From Syngnathus acus (taxonomy: Eukaryota > Chordata > Actinopteri > Syngnathiformes > Syngnathidae): DNA of 64,000 nucleotides. The stretch lies in NCBI RefSeq assembly GCF_901709675.1, contig NC_051088.1, forward strand, positions 13,929,693-13,993,692, in the 5' to 3' direction. The position numbers were made by a program, and so were the translations under genes. Shown piece after piece: positions 21,581 through 47,714 of the stretch (its first letter is position 1; each line of letters begins with the position of its first letter). The notes beneath the pieces are model-generated. The model had not been told where the DNA came from, did no database searches, and was given only the letters and a program-made list of their open reading frames with translations.

Positions 21581-24442
21581 ATAAGTGAAGTCATTTCTTA
21601 GGATGACAAATTATAGCAACTAACACTTTGGAACCGAAAAAATTGTCAATGAAAATGATTATTATCATCATCAGCGTATCGTCATCACTTTTGAAGCATG
21701 TGGACAGTGACCAATGTCATTTGGGAGCTGAGTTACACTCATCTATCTCCAAATGTTCAGGCCCTAATTAGGCATCCGGAGGTCTATCGAGCACTTTTGG
21801 ACCTGCGACTTGTCCAAGGGGGTGAGCGGCTCCCGCAGCCTCTGCGTCCTATGTCAGCCGGTTGTACCCTCTCTGTTTTCAGCCCAAAATGTTTTCCATT
21901 CCTGGGCCAATGAATACTACCTTTGTCCCTTCATCCTGCATCTTGTGTGAGAAAGCCCCCCTCGCTACACTCACCGAGACTGCACAAACTTAACCTCTTC
22001 CCCCTACACCTCACACAGGAAAAGGAGCATACCGGGCCCGAGGCTTTGATTCAGGCTCAGGAAAGTGAGGACTGGCTGAGGAGTTGCTTTAGTGGCCTCA
22101 GCCCAACGTTGGGCATTAGCTAAGGATTAAAGTCTGTTAGCACGATACCGTGTACATTATACCATATTTACTCATTAACAAACAGATAACATTTTGTATT
22201 ATAGTTTACGTACTGTATCTCTTTGTTGTTTGAAGTACAAGCTATCTTCTTACCTACCTACTGAACTATCTTACCTGCTGGCCACTCAGTTACCTTAACG
22301 CAGCAGTCACATAATGCCGTGGTACTCAAGGCTGAAGTCCATGTGTGTGTTAATGTGAGTGTAACTGTCCGTCTGCCTGTGATTGATTGACACTTAGTTC
22401 AGACTTTAGTCTATGCATACATCAACCTGGCCTTTGAAAAACGTATGTTCCATTCGAATACATATGTGTGATGAATACAGAATTTCATAGAGCATCAGCG
22501 ACACTCCGAAAATCCTTCAATAATTCACATTTCCACATTTAACAACAACATATTCAATTGATCATTCTCTACAGGCATTAATTAACGAGCAAGCTAGCTA
22601 GCTAACTAACTAATTAACAAACTAACTAACTTTGCTTCAGAGACGTATTGTGCTGAAGCTGGTTTCACATCGGAGTCAAAAATCAATTAAAAAAATGTCT
22701 ATGTATTTTTATTTCTGCAGTTTCTGTTTAAAATCCATTTCCCCTCCAAAAAGCTTAGATTGACATGAGAGTCTATTGGTCACATTTATCATGATACACC
22801 CCCACGGCCATGTGTATAGTGCATGAGCCAATAGCTCCGATGCGCAGCACCTCATTGCTCTGTGGCCGTTATGCCGAAACCTAGACACCCTGTAGACCCC
22901 TGGAGCCTGTGTGCAGCAGTACAGTCGTGAAAGATCACCACCCACCCACCATCACATCCCCGTCACCCCACCCTCAGGCCACCGCCATCTCTTCCCCTAC
23001 CTCCTAAGGAGGCCCCCCTCCCTTCTTCTAAATCCATTCCGCTTGCACACCCTTCCTCACCCATCCACCCACCAACCCCCATCCTCACCATGCAGCTATC
23101 CCACCGCCTTGCCATCTCGCAGCATTCCGCGGGCCGCCGTGCACACAGAGGCCTATTGTGCATGCTGGGGGATGGCAGACGGCAGTGTACAGTCAGAGCA
23201 GCACAGAGAAGGGATGTGGAGAAATGAAATTAAAAAATTAACTTTTAATACAACATTATTATAATGCTCCCTCTTTAGGTTGCATATGATTCGCATTTAG
23301 CATTACGGCTGTTGTTGCATTAGGGTTGCATTCATAAGTAGATGCTCTCCGTTCTTTGCGCTCTTACATTTGTGCTATGAGTTTACTGCTTGGTCGATAC
23401 GGAGATTTAAACTGACATTTTTTTTTTTTACATGACACAGTTTATGATTGCCAATTCAGCTGAGAAACTCCTGAAATGTTACCCAAGCGCACCTCATTAT
23501 CATTTTTGAATTAATTAAACCACATAGCTAAAGCACATTAGTTGTTGTGAATTTGTAAGCTGTGAACCAGGCTACGGTGTCCCATAAAACTGATTAACCG
23601 GAGCGAGGATATCCAGTCCAAATCTTTCTTTGCTTCATGTGGAATGACGGCGCATGCCAGAAGGTCACAACCCTGGAATTACGCGGCCTCTCTGCCTGAC
23701 AAAGACCCGCTTTCAAGCTTGCTCACCTGGCCCGAGCTAACACGGCGCTTTGCGATAACGATCACGCGGACGTTTCATCACCTTGCAGCTTCGCAAAATA
23801 CAATAGTGACAGAAATGTAAGAGGCAAGATGCAAAATCATGCGCCTGCTGATTCAAATTCAAATCTGATTCAAATCTTTGAAAAAATGAAGCAAAATGTT
23901 TCCGCAAGATGTGGTCAAACCTCATCAATGAGTTCCTCACAGAATGTTTTACTGTTCATCACAACTTCCTGTTAATTACCTCTGTCCAAACATAGCAACG
24001 TCACAGAAAGTTGGACTGGACTGTGAACATAACACAATGACCAGTTGAACACATTGTCTAAAAGTTGAATCCGTAATCCACAGACGTAACAATCAACCCT
24101 GCCGACCCACGGCTTGGTTCAAGCCAGAAATTCAATTTTATTCGATGTACTCAATATTTCATAGGTACGAACAAATTTGAGAATACCCGTCCTTCAAGTT
24201 TGTTGTACTGGAGTTGATATCGCAAAAGGTCTCCACATCGGCTGCAAGTGAAGGTGCATCTCTTGGCCAGGCCAAACGGGTCAAGGGAAGAAGGAATTGC
24301 AGAAAAAAAAAAAAAATCCCTGGGAGTGTAGACGGTGCTGAATTGAGGGAGGGATATGAGGTTCGGGTTTCAGCTCGACAGGGGGTCTGGGGGAAGGACT
24401 GGCATTTTGGAATATACGAAGATCCATGCAAGACAGCGTGGA

Positions 24443-24643
24443 CATAAAACCGCGGTGCTTGCCCTGACGCGGTGGGTGCAGAGTGCCAGCTGGGGCCCCG
24501 CGTTGGATTCCACTTAGTCTTTGGAGGGTTTGACTGCATGGTGCCTTTCGTCTCTGGGAACACACATTCAACACACAAGTGACTCAACGTCTCCTCCATC
24601 CCTTCATTTCTCACCCGAGCTATTGCATGTCTAACATTTAGAC
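24443..24643 (+). promoter_or_regulatory. col2a1: col2a1 core promoter and 5' UTR
   Basis: CATAAAA at 24443-24449 sits about 200 bp before the start codon and is the best TATA-like element. Transcription would then start near 24470-24475, giving a 5' UTR of about 170 nt, a usual size for fibrillar collagens. No direct evidence for the start site is available. Confidence 0.4.
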
Positions 24644-38284
<13,641 letters not shown>

Positions 38285-39590
38285 AGTGGAATATCACAGT
38301 GACCCCAACCCCCCAGAATAACAGGAACGAAGTAAACTCAACCATGAAACACTACACACAATTCCACAATAAAGAAGACTGGAATTCGAAAAGAAAATTG
38401 ATCTCACAACAAAGTGCTCTCCAAGTTGGATGCTAGCACTGAAGGGCATCGGCAATAAGTGTACATCTCTGTCAACACGCTTCCTGAGATCCAGTCATGT
38501 TTCCAGTCATGGCCCACTGTTGACGGGTATGAGTCCGGAGGAAGAGGGACTGAGCAAAAGTTGTGGAGAACTGAAACATGACTTGATGTCACTTATTTAT
38601 TGTCTCACTTGAACGGGCAGAGATGAGGTAGGACTGGAGGGGTTTCACTTTGTAAGTACGACAAGCCCCTTTCCACTACAGAACAGCCGCACAACCTCTG
38701 TCCCAGTCCTACTCCACCTCCCTCCCTGTTCCCTCCTGTCACACTAATATGGCATTTTGAATCCGTGTAGACCAATAAAATATTCTGAAAATATTCCAGG
38801 TACTCCACGCCTGTCCATCGTGAGCAGGAGCAAAACCTTTACTGTGTATTATAAAGCCTTGGTTCTATTGTTGTAAAGGTCTGTGTTTATAAGCAACCAG
38901 ATGGTTTGATGTGTATTTCCACATTATGTGTGTACATGTGTTTATATGCACACTAACACTTTTTGGAGAGTGAGGTCACATTTGGGGTGTATGTTCCAAA
39001 GTCTTGTACCCCTTCACTGCCCATTACTCTCATGCAAAATTTGCTCTGCAAAAATCCTAAGCAATTTCGCCATTTCTTGTAGTCACCCAGATGGTTTGAA
39101 GCTACCTCACGCTGAAAAACAAAAATGTAGAGATGACTACAAACACATCTCAAATCCAAACGGCTGCCTTTGCTTCAGGTGGCTCTCTCTTCAGAAGGTG
39201 CTATGAGTTCTGTAATAGTCGGTAGCAAATGCTCCTCTACCCCAGCCCGATTTCCCACTAGCCTCACACCACGCTCACACAACCCCCCCCCCCCTCCCCC
39301 TCTGCAGAAAGTGGGGGCCGTCGGGTAAGACAGGTGGCGACCGGGGACACTTCGAGACCTCTGCTGAAGTCCACACACACCAAAGCTGAACCAAGTGGCT
39401 CAATAACAACCAGGGTGGGACGCCTCTGTGTGCATGAGGGTGTGTACATTTTTTAAATTAATTTTATTATGATCCGTTTTGTTTTTATTTTGTTACACTT
39501 CTCATTGATGTAAATTGGAAATAAAAGGAAAACAGAATGAAGACGTTGATTTTTGCTTTGAGTTTTCAATAAAAATATCACAGGCGTGGG
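38285..39590 (+). other. col2a1: col2a1 3' UTR with several polyadenylation signals
   Basis: AATAAA occurs on the plus strand at 38368-38373, 38774-38779, 39520-39525 and 39568-39573. Any may be used; 3' UTR lengths would run from about 100 nt to 1.3 kb. A C-rich run lies at about 39282-39300. The aaas 3' end on the other strand lies about 300 bp beyond the last signal, so the two transcripts need not overlap. Confidence 0.55.
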
Positions 39591-39899
39591 AAAGTTTTCT
39601 CTTTCTTTAGATCATACTAGCTAACATTAGCTATAAAGTGAAACATTTATAATGCGACAAATTTGAATTTAAGCGCTTTCAGTGCGTGGCTAAGGATTGT
39701 TGTCTCTAAAGAATCATATGTAATATAGAGATATAATTGTGAGAGGCGTCCATATAGGAACTAGGTAAATGAAAAGCGTTACAAATAGTCTTTTGTCATT
39801 TTATCCCAAGTTATGATAGCAGAATGGAATTTTCCATAGTTTTGTCTAATTTAAAAAAAACTGACATCAGGAATCAGTTTAAAAATGAATTCAATACAT

Positions 39900-39905
39900 T
39901 TTATT
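39900..39905 (-). terminator. aaas: aaas polyadenylation signal
   Basis: TTTATT on the plus strand is AATAAA on the minus strand, only 26 nt after the aaas stop codon. It predicts a very short 3' UTR ending near 39885. Confidence 0.55.
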
Positions 39906-39930
39906 GACGCTAATTTGATGCGATTGATGG

Positions 39931-42900
39931 TCATGACAAGAGCTCAGTAAAGAGCGACTGATTGACGAGGTCGGCAGAATGTTCCTGAGGGCGTGGTAGC
40001 GACGGACTGCCATTGATCCTAAATTGACGGATGTCACTTTGGAAGTAGAAAGGCATGTGGGTAATTCTTCCAGTGGACCAACACTATGGAGCCAAACATT
40101 TGATATCATACGTTAGCCAGTTGGGGTGAGAAAACACCACATTGTTTTCTAAAAAGGAGTCGAATCGAGGGGACTACTGACCACAGTGAGCAGAGCTCCG
40201 TGTTGAAAATTCGGGTGGAACTGCAGCAGTCTCGGTTGGGCACCAAGCTCCCCTTGAACAAAACCGCTACGGATAGAAAACAGAAACCCATCTTAGCATT
40301 TGGATACATTTCCTTTGAAAATGCCATCAAGAAACTCCAGCGCACAAGTATGAAAGGCAACCACAGATAGAAACACGTACCATGGCAAAAGTTCGAAAAT
40401 GGGCTTTGTTCTGGTTTTAAAGACGGGAATGACTGCAGGTCGGTCTAGTTGTGGATCACCTGGAAGGCCAATAAAAATGAGCAACTGCTGTATGTAATGT
40501 CAACAATACTCCACATTTCTCATTAGCATATTTGTGACTGGAAGTCACTTTTTTCATAGCTTGTCGAGAACTCAGGTGCAACTTGCATCGATTAAAATTA
40601 CTGTTCAGACTGAAACCCCAAACTCCCGTTTCCTAATCGTCTTGACTTTCTGTGCTATGTGGCCTGAATCAATAAAAAATAAAGTGAAAGAGAAAAAATG
40701 AAAATCAAGAATGTACTGTAAATTAGTCAATGTGAAGATAAGCAAACCTTTGAGAAGCACAGCGAGTCTTTCTCCTCTCGGATCCCAAGTCAGAGACTGG
40801 ATCTCTCCACCGACACTGCACAAAGAAACTCCCATTATCATATTTTTCATACCCGTTTTTTTTTTTTTTTTGGTCTTTTGCTTCAAATGACAGCTCTTAC
40901 GTGACATCTCCCTGGGATGTGTTAAAGGTTGTCTCTGATAGGTCGGCCACCACTGATGCCACTGGTGACCCTTTGGTTGTGCCTGTGAGGACCCCTATCA
41001 AACAATCATAAAATCACAGTCGAGCCAAAACACGCTTTGTTTGGCTACTTTGCATTTTTCTTAAGTCAAGACTCTGAACCAACATTTAGTACTCCATTTG
41101 ATTTAGAAAGACAAATTGTATGGCACTATCCCAATTTTGTATATAGTATGTAGCAACCTGGTGTTTCAGTGAAGGTGAGAGCGTAGATAACAGTTTCTCC
41201 CTGTACGGTGAATAGAAGTCTACTCCCATCTGGACTCCAACAGCCGGACTAAAGCATAAAAAAAAAATTGCTTTGCTGTAATGAAACTAGAAATGAGAGT
41301 GATTGAAATGTGGCGCTAATGCTTACCTGGCAGCGGCCTTTCTCACATGGCCAACGCTCACACGTCCATCTCCTGGTCTCCCACACCCTGAAGAATAACC
41401 AGACGCCATTTGATGAGGATATAAAAAGTCTACACACCCTTGTTCAATTGCAGATTTTAGCAAGTAGAAAAAAATGAAACCACGATAAATAAATGTAAAC
41501 TTTTTCAACCATCAATGTGACCAATAACTTATCAACATTTAAAGTAACTCTGATTAACCCTGAACCCTCGACAGTCTACAAATGAGACTGATTTGAATTT
41601 TGAACCTGAAGAGCGCAGATGGTGTTGAGGCAAGAAGATGGCTCCCATCTGTGGACCAGGACAGAAAGCTGACCCCTCCACCTCCAACGCGCTGGAGAGG
41701 CACACAGCTCTCGGCCGCGACATCCCATACCTGAAACAAGTCACACTGACAATTTAGCACTTTCACCAAATGATTGTGAACGACGGTGAAACCTTGTACC
41801 ATCATCGCTGTGTCCTTCGGCGAGGCCGAGACCAGGAGAGAACCGTTGGGTGACCAAGCAATGGAAGTGACTGGCGAGTGGCCGGGATGAGACAACACCT
41901 GTGCGCATCCGGACGAAGGCCTGTTTCACAGAGACATATGGGGGATTTCACCACAAAGAAAAACAAGCAATGTGCTATTTGCCATTAGTAGTGTGATTGA
42001 GGGAATAAAAAGTGATGATTTTCGCCTTCTTCTCTATCGCTGTTGTAGGAATACACGATACCCGCATTTACATGCCTGGTGGACAGCGAGCAAGGGTCCA
42101 CATTCCAGACCAGTAAACAGTTCTGGCACGCCACAGCGAGTCCAGACGCACACAGCGGCTTCCACTGCACTGCCGTGACACTCCTCTGGAGACGGTGCTT
42201 CAGTGTTGGAGTCGTGCCGCTAAAACAAACAAAGGGCATGGTTTTATGAAGAAAAGCCTCATTGTCTCTCAGGATCTTTCAAGCATTGGAGATTTGTCAC
42301 CTTTGGGGATTGTAGATCTTTATTGAGTCATCCAGCAGGGCAACGGCAAATTTATCTGTGTGAGGATGCCAAGCAAAGGCTCGCACCACACAGTCTGACC
42401 TGACAAACCATACCGATTGCACACAGTTACACATTTAAACAGTGATTTTTTTTTTTTAAACTAATTTTCTAAATCAACAAAATCTTAAAAATTGAATGTG
42501 ACCCATCCGTCCATTCAAGATGCTTCTGACTCGAGCTAAAGTCTAAAGTCTTCATACATCTCACTCACCAGTGAAGCGTTTGTGAAAATTCTGCAATCAT
42601 GTCCTCGCTGCTCAACTACGGACCACAAGACAGATACAAACTTCAGCTTTGCAGCGAACATCATTGTGAGATCCATTGATCCAAGATCTCACTTACTGTG
42701 AGATGAGGGAACAAGGAGTTGTGAAAAGAGGAGATTTTCTGCAGCAATGCCAGGATGCACCCAGAACTCACAGACAACCATTTCGGCACTGTGGAAAAAG
42801 GAGTAGAAGATATACATGACTGAATATGTCCCGCCTCACTCATCATGACTCACGTACCCTCTTCGTGGGAGTTAGCGATTTCATTTAACAGCCCTGTAAA

Positions 42901-44028
42901 ACCACCATCACGCCTGAAAGACAAAGAAAGCTTTTCTAACATACATAATAATTGTCACAGTTTCAAATAGTTTATTCCTCCCCTACAAAACACTTCCCTG
43001 ACCGAACTTGTACCATATCTACTCAACTTCTTCAGAAGAAAAAAACAACAGGAATAAAACCTTCACTTGGCCGAGCCATCTGACTGAAATCCTGTTTGCG
43101 TCATGTCAGCATTTAGGGTGCACTGCGCATACCAAGCTGCTGCACTCCTCATCCACAAGGTCTCAGAGTGGTCCAAGAAGGCCGCCTTGCTGCTGTTCTC
43201 AGTGCGACTGTGCAGCTTGAGGGAGTCTCGGGGGAAGTACAAACTCAGAGGACTTGAGTCCTGGCGAGAGCATACAATGTCACCATGAGATATTTATACA
43301 TCAAGCAGCAGTTCACAATGTATTGTATAAAAACAGAAAGTAAAATGTACTTGGCAGAGTAGTTTTGATGCGGTTTTCACATGTTTTACTTGACATAGAG
43401 CTACATTTAATTTGCTGCTTTTATTTTTATCCATTTTATGTTATTGCAATTTAATACATGTGCAATAATTTGTTTGTGTGTCATGTGAGACTTCTCGCTC
43501 AGGCGCTGTTCACCAATCAAACGTAATCACAAGTGACATTTGACTCTGTTTCACCAATCAAACAAGCGCATGAAGTCGGCCTGTCTGTGACTCACTTGAA
43601 GGGTGGTTGAAGAAAAATTAAAAACAGTTTCATAGTGAAGTGTGGTGTGTCTGCCCAAACGTGAAAATTTCGCCCCATTAAAGCTTGACGTGAAATTTGT
43701 AACAGCACGTGGCAGTAAGTTGTCGACACAGTGGCTCTATAGTTGTTTACTTGTTTTGGCTAAGAGTTTAATGGGCATATGTGGCAAAATTGTCAACATG
43801 TGCAAATATCATGATTTTATTTTAGTAGTCAAGTGAACAATGTCTGAGTTTGTATATAAACATAATACTTTTTAGCTCTGAGGAAAAAATGATATGTCTA
43901 AAGTTTTTTTTAGGTTAGACCTGCTGCAGCTCCTCCGTGTTGCTCCCCGTCAGAAGCTCGTTGTTGGTCTCGCACAGAGTCGTTTGTCCAGGGGGAAGCG
44001 GAGGGTTAAACAAAGCCAGAGAACACAT
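39931..44028 (-). CDS. aaas: Aladin, WD-repeat nucleoporin
   Basis: WD-repeat beta-propeller of the nuclear pore; loss of the human gene causes triple-A syndrome. Sixteen coding exons (5' to 3'): 43921-44028, 43133-43260, 42858-42913, 42697-42788, 42569-42615, 42301-42399, 42076-42219, 41800-41920, 41606-41730, 41327-41387, 41158-41248, 40901-40994, 40748-40815, 40381-40459, 40182-40266, 39931-40083. They total 1551 nt, 516 aa (human 546). The start [20 protein letters not shown] mirrors human MCSLGLF. Recognisable: [97 protein letters not shown]. The ninth-residue stretch at the end is shorter than in human. Intron 7 starts with GC (see findings). It converges with col2a1 and diverges from map3k12. 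Confidence 0.95.
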
Positions 44029-44870
44029 CTTTTGGAAGGAGTTGGAACAAATCCTGAAGTACAAATGAAGAGCAACTGTTTGTTACAAACAACCGTTCCA
44101 CACCATCGAAGTGCTTATGCTATTGCTACGCCAAGCTAACACTTTCGCAGCCAAATGACAAAGATGACAGCACGGCTCTTATTATTTGCGTTTTGATTCA
44201 TAAGAAATTTAAATAACCATATGCCAGGTCAAATGACGTTTGCTATGTTTCTGATGAATACAAAACAAAGTCTTTGTACACCTACTTTTGGTACTTGAAA
44301 TGCTGGTAACCCGCCGTACGGGTCCTCAGGAGGAACAAACAGGACGTAATGTTTTCCTTCTTGTAAACTTAAGCAACGCCCTCTAGAGGACAAATGTTAG
44401 CAGTGCATAAAGACTGATCCAAACAAACAATGTCATGCCTCAAGTATTTACTTTTCTTTGCCCATGTTTTACACATAATTGCGACATTTGAAAGCAGATA
44501 TATGTACTTTCAAATCCTTACCTTCACAAAAAAGGTTGGTTACCTTTCCAAACGACATAGACATAAATAAAAAGATATAAGCAGTAATAAATAAAGTTAC
44601 ATAAGCAATAATAAAAAAAAGTTAAATTGATTGATTAAGATTTTAGTACAAAGAAACAGTGACAGTGACGGTAGAGAGAAATGTCAACCAGGGCCTATTA
44701 ATGACAACAGCAACAGATTATGAGAAGCAAGATATTCCCCCAACCCTTTTTTTTTTTTCTTTAAACAAGTAACTGTACATACTCTTGTATTTTAACTGTA
44801 AAGTTTGTTCTTCTACTTAGGTACAAAGTGCGAGTACTTTGGCCACCTCTGCTGCCATGAGGTAAGCCAA
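44029..44870. other. aaas upstream region; no further gene seen
   Basis: AT-rich sequence upstream of the aaas start codon with simple A and T runs near 44575-44630 and 44748-44760. The aaas 5' UTR and promoter must lie in its first few hundred bases, but no core element stands out. Confidence 0.4.
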
Positions 44871-44879
44871 GTGCAGTAA

Positions 44880-45710
44880 TCCCGTTTTTTTGGGGGTGGT
44901 GCAGCGCCCTCTCGCGGCGCATCCCGTCACTTACGTGACGTCAATTCAGCACTGGGAGTGAGACAGTTCCCTCCCCCCCTACGAAACCCAGCGCGCCTGC
45001 ACGTTGCATGGGTCCCCAGCTATCGATACACATTTGCCCGCTGGGAACCGTCCCGGCGACATAAAACTGCTGGATTACAGGACGAGAAATAGAAGAGACG
45101 GACGGGAGAGGGGTGGGGGGTGGGGGGGACGATTGGTTGTTCATCGTGAGGATAAGAGAAAGCCGAGTCCACCCTTTCACTTGACAACGCGACAACAAGC
45201 GAGCTGAAAGGTATGGGAATGTCGTCCTGACCGCTTAAATGCTAACGAAACGCCAGGTCTGGAATCACAGTGCGTGCTTTTACGCGTGAGGTTCAGTGCG
45301 GCGCCGCTCACGCTACACCAATAAACGATGCCGTTTATAGACGAACGAAGAACCATCGACGATGCTTGCTTGCTTGCTTGATTGTTTGAAGATCGTATGT
45401 GTGTGACGAGAAAGCGCACATTCCGTATCATTTGCGCCGGTGCCAACATTGAGTAAATGTACCGACGCTGCGGCACTTTGACTTGGCACGCAGCGTAGTG
45501 GCTTGCAATGCACGCTGCACCTCGACTACTGACTGTCAACATCACATCCTCGGTTATTTTAAGATTGAGTTTACTGCATGCATGCATGCATGCATGGCCG
45601 CGCGCGCGAGTACGCGCATCTCAAAGGCCCACTGATTGTTTATTCCCTGATTTCTACGCTCTGTTTTTCGCCGTGGTTCTTCTTATGCGACGGTGCAGTC
45701 CAAGTCACGG
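44880..45710 (+). promoter_or_regulatory. map3k12: Probable map3k12 promoter, CpG-rich, with non-coding first exon
   Basis: The region has many CpG dinucleotides, unlike its surroundings. A good donor, GAAAG|GTATGG, ends a putative leader exon at 45210. A matching acceptor, CTTTAG, at 46344 begins the exon that carries the map3k12 start codon at 46406. GCATGCATGC repeats (about 45576-45595) and an alternating CG stretch (45598-45609) lie inside the first intron. The transcription start is unknown. Confidence 0.45.
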
Positions 45711-46405
45711 AGCCGCTGTGTGATTTACTGTGTGAAATGGGCATAAGCCCCCCCTCCTTTCCTACACACAAACAACCTCACGGGGACGATTATGCAATTC
45801 ATCATTTTCCAGGCATGCACATACTTAATGCATGGAGTCATGGTTGGGGGTGGTGGGGGTTTGTGTGCCGTCATCTCCGCGAAGAAGTGCAGGTAACAGA
45901 GCAGCAGCAGCACCATGCTTTCGTCGACTCATTCATAAAGCCCATTTCCACGCTGGTTGATAGCTCCACTGGGCAGGTTGCACGAGTTTCCATTCATAGG
46001 CAGCAGAATGAGGATTTTCTGCACGACTCAGACATGGCTTACCTTTTGGAAATGTGTGATTATTTTGCCCAAATGATCCTTTTTTTCATCCATCCATTTT
46101 ATATGCTTATCCTTATGTATGTTGTTGGAATGTGGGAGGAGGTAGCTGTAAGAAAACATCTAAGCAAGCATGAAGAGGACAGGCAAACTCCACACACGAG
46201 AAGGCCGACAATTAAACCAAACTGTGATGTAGACATGCTTACTGCCATGGTACTACCACTGGGCTACCGAGATTTAATCTCCTGATGTTTGAATTAGAGA
46301 TGTGTTTCACTAATAACAATGCATTTCATTATCTTTACCTTTAGGTCATATTCTCCACTGTCCATCCACCATCCACCCTAACCTGCTGGGTTGGGAAAAC
46401 CCCTG

Positions 46406-47677
46406 ATGAGTGGGACCTGTATCCATGAGCCCCGTGCCCCTTCCCCCTCCCTGTCAGGCTTCAGTACCCCGGTATCAGAACCCCCTTATCGAAGACTTGA
46501 TGGTGACACCCCAGCCTGCACCCCGGAAACGGACCTGACCCCCACACAGTGTGTCCTCCGAAACGTGCTGTCAATTGACACTGGTGGGTCGGGGGCACCG
46601 GGAGGCAGCAGTCCCACGCCCAGTGATGGACCTTCAGGCCATTTTGACAACAGTGTGCTGAAACTACACGAACATGAAGCCTGCCAGTGTGGCAGTGGGG
46701 CCGAGGCGGGCCACAGTCCGGAGGCCGGCGCCGTCCGGAGCCATTCGGAGAATATTCGGTTTCAATCGGGTAGTGGAGGGTTTTTGGAGGGTCTGTTTGG
46801 ATGTCTAAAACCTGTGTGGACCATGATCGGGAAGGCCTACTCCACTGAGCACAAGCATAGCCATGAAGGTACGTGATATTGTAAATTTTGTGCTTCGGGA
46901 TGCTTGGCACCACGTGACAAATAGTTTGTAAGGCAAAGCAATTCATATTGGCACATTTTATACACAAGCCAATTCAATGTGAACAGCCGAAGATATTCAA
47001 AGGCAGAGCAAAGAGAACAAAAGTTCATATTTTGTTAAAATACTAAAAGAATGAAGATTGATGTTTAAATATATTTACAAACTAAAGATTTAAAGACATT
47101 CAAAAGCAAAAGAGCGAAGAAAAAACGAAATTGAGTTTCAAAATATTTAAAAAAAATCAAAGGATGGAATGTGAAAAATAAAATTTTGTTTTTAACCTGG
47201 ATTTAAAATCATTCATACTTGGGGCTGATATCACTTATTCGATTTGCGTGTAGCATAACAGCTAAATGCCGCTTCACCGTGTTTGCTTGGAAACCTGGGC
47301 TGCATTAATTGACCCTGGAAATAAAAGCATGGCAAAGCTTCTTCTGGTCTGCAACCCTTTCAGTATGGAGATATTTTTCAAAGTCATTTGATGTGACCGC
47401 TGAAAGTCAGGTCTCAATCTAGTAGCATTTCAAGATTTTGGACATGGCCTTTGTTTTTTAAAAATAGTGACTCCAAGTGTTTGCTAACAGCAGTCCTGTT
47501 TTCTTCGTTGCCAAAAACATATTTCCTCAATTTTGTCAGGGTTACATCATCATCATCATCACTCTTACACTCGTCGACCAGCTAAAATGAAGTAAGAACA
47601 TTTCCAAATAGGCCCGACTGAATGCTGTCTCACAATCCTCTCAGGGCTAACATGATGGGAGGATTAAATGAACATAT

Positions 47678-47714
<37 letters not shown>

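Larger units (their letters stand above)
19945..24440. other. gls2-col2a1 divergent intergenic region
   Basis: Start codons of gls2 (minus) and col2a1 (plus) are 4.7 kb apart. No coding exon was recognised. The region holds an AT-rich repeat at about 20398-20830, a hAT-like terminus (CAGGGGTCACCAACC) from 21247, CAT trinucleotides near 21025-21046, AGCTAACTAACT words near 22590-22630, and a C-rich pyrimidine tract at about 22926-23100. It probably contains the gls2 promoter and distal col2a1 regulatory DNA, but no specific element could be proven. Confidence 0.5.

Noticed and set aside
21698-22123. Two adjacent plus-strand frames of 71 and 66 codons in the gls2-col2a1 interval.
   Set aside because: No resemblance to a known protein, no convincing splice borders, and a stop between them.
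22911-23264. Proline-rich 117-codon frame between gls2 and col2a1.
   Set aside because: It is a translation of a C-rich pyrimidine tract; no domain, no splice support.
45578-46285. 235-codon plus-strand open frame upstream of map3k12.
   Set aside because: No family resemblance. It begins in the GCATGC repeat, and codons look like translated CpG-rich intron. It lies between the probable leader exon and the coding exon.
47540-47591. Cassette-exon-like piece in map3k12 intron 1 (GTCAG acceptor, AA|GTAAGA donor) coding a His run and SYTRRPAKM.
   Set aside because: It is 52 nt, which shifts the frame into an early stop in the kinase domain. The CAT/His run is a trinucleotide repeat. Kept out unless transcripts show it.
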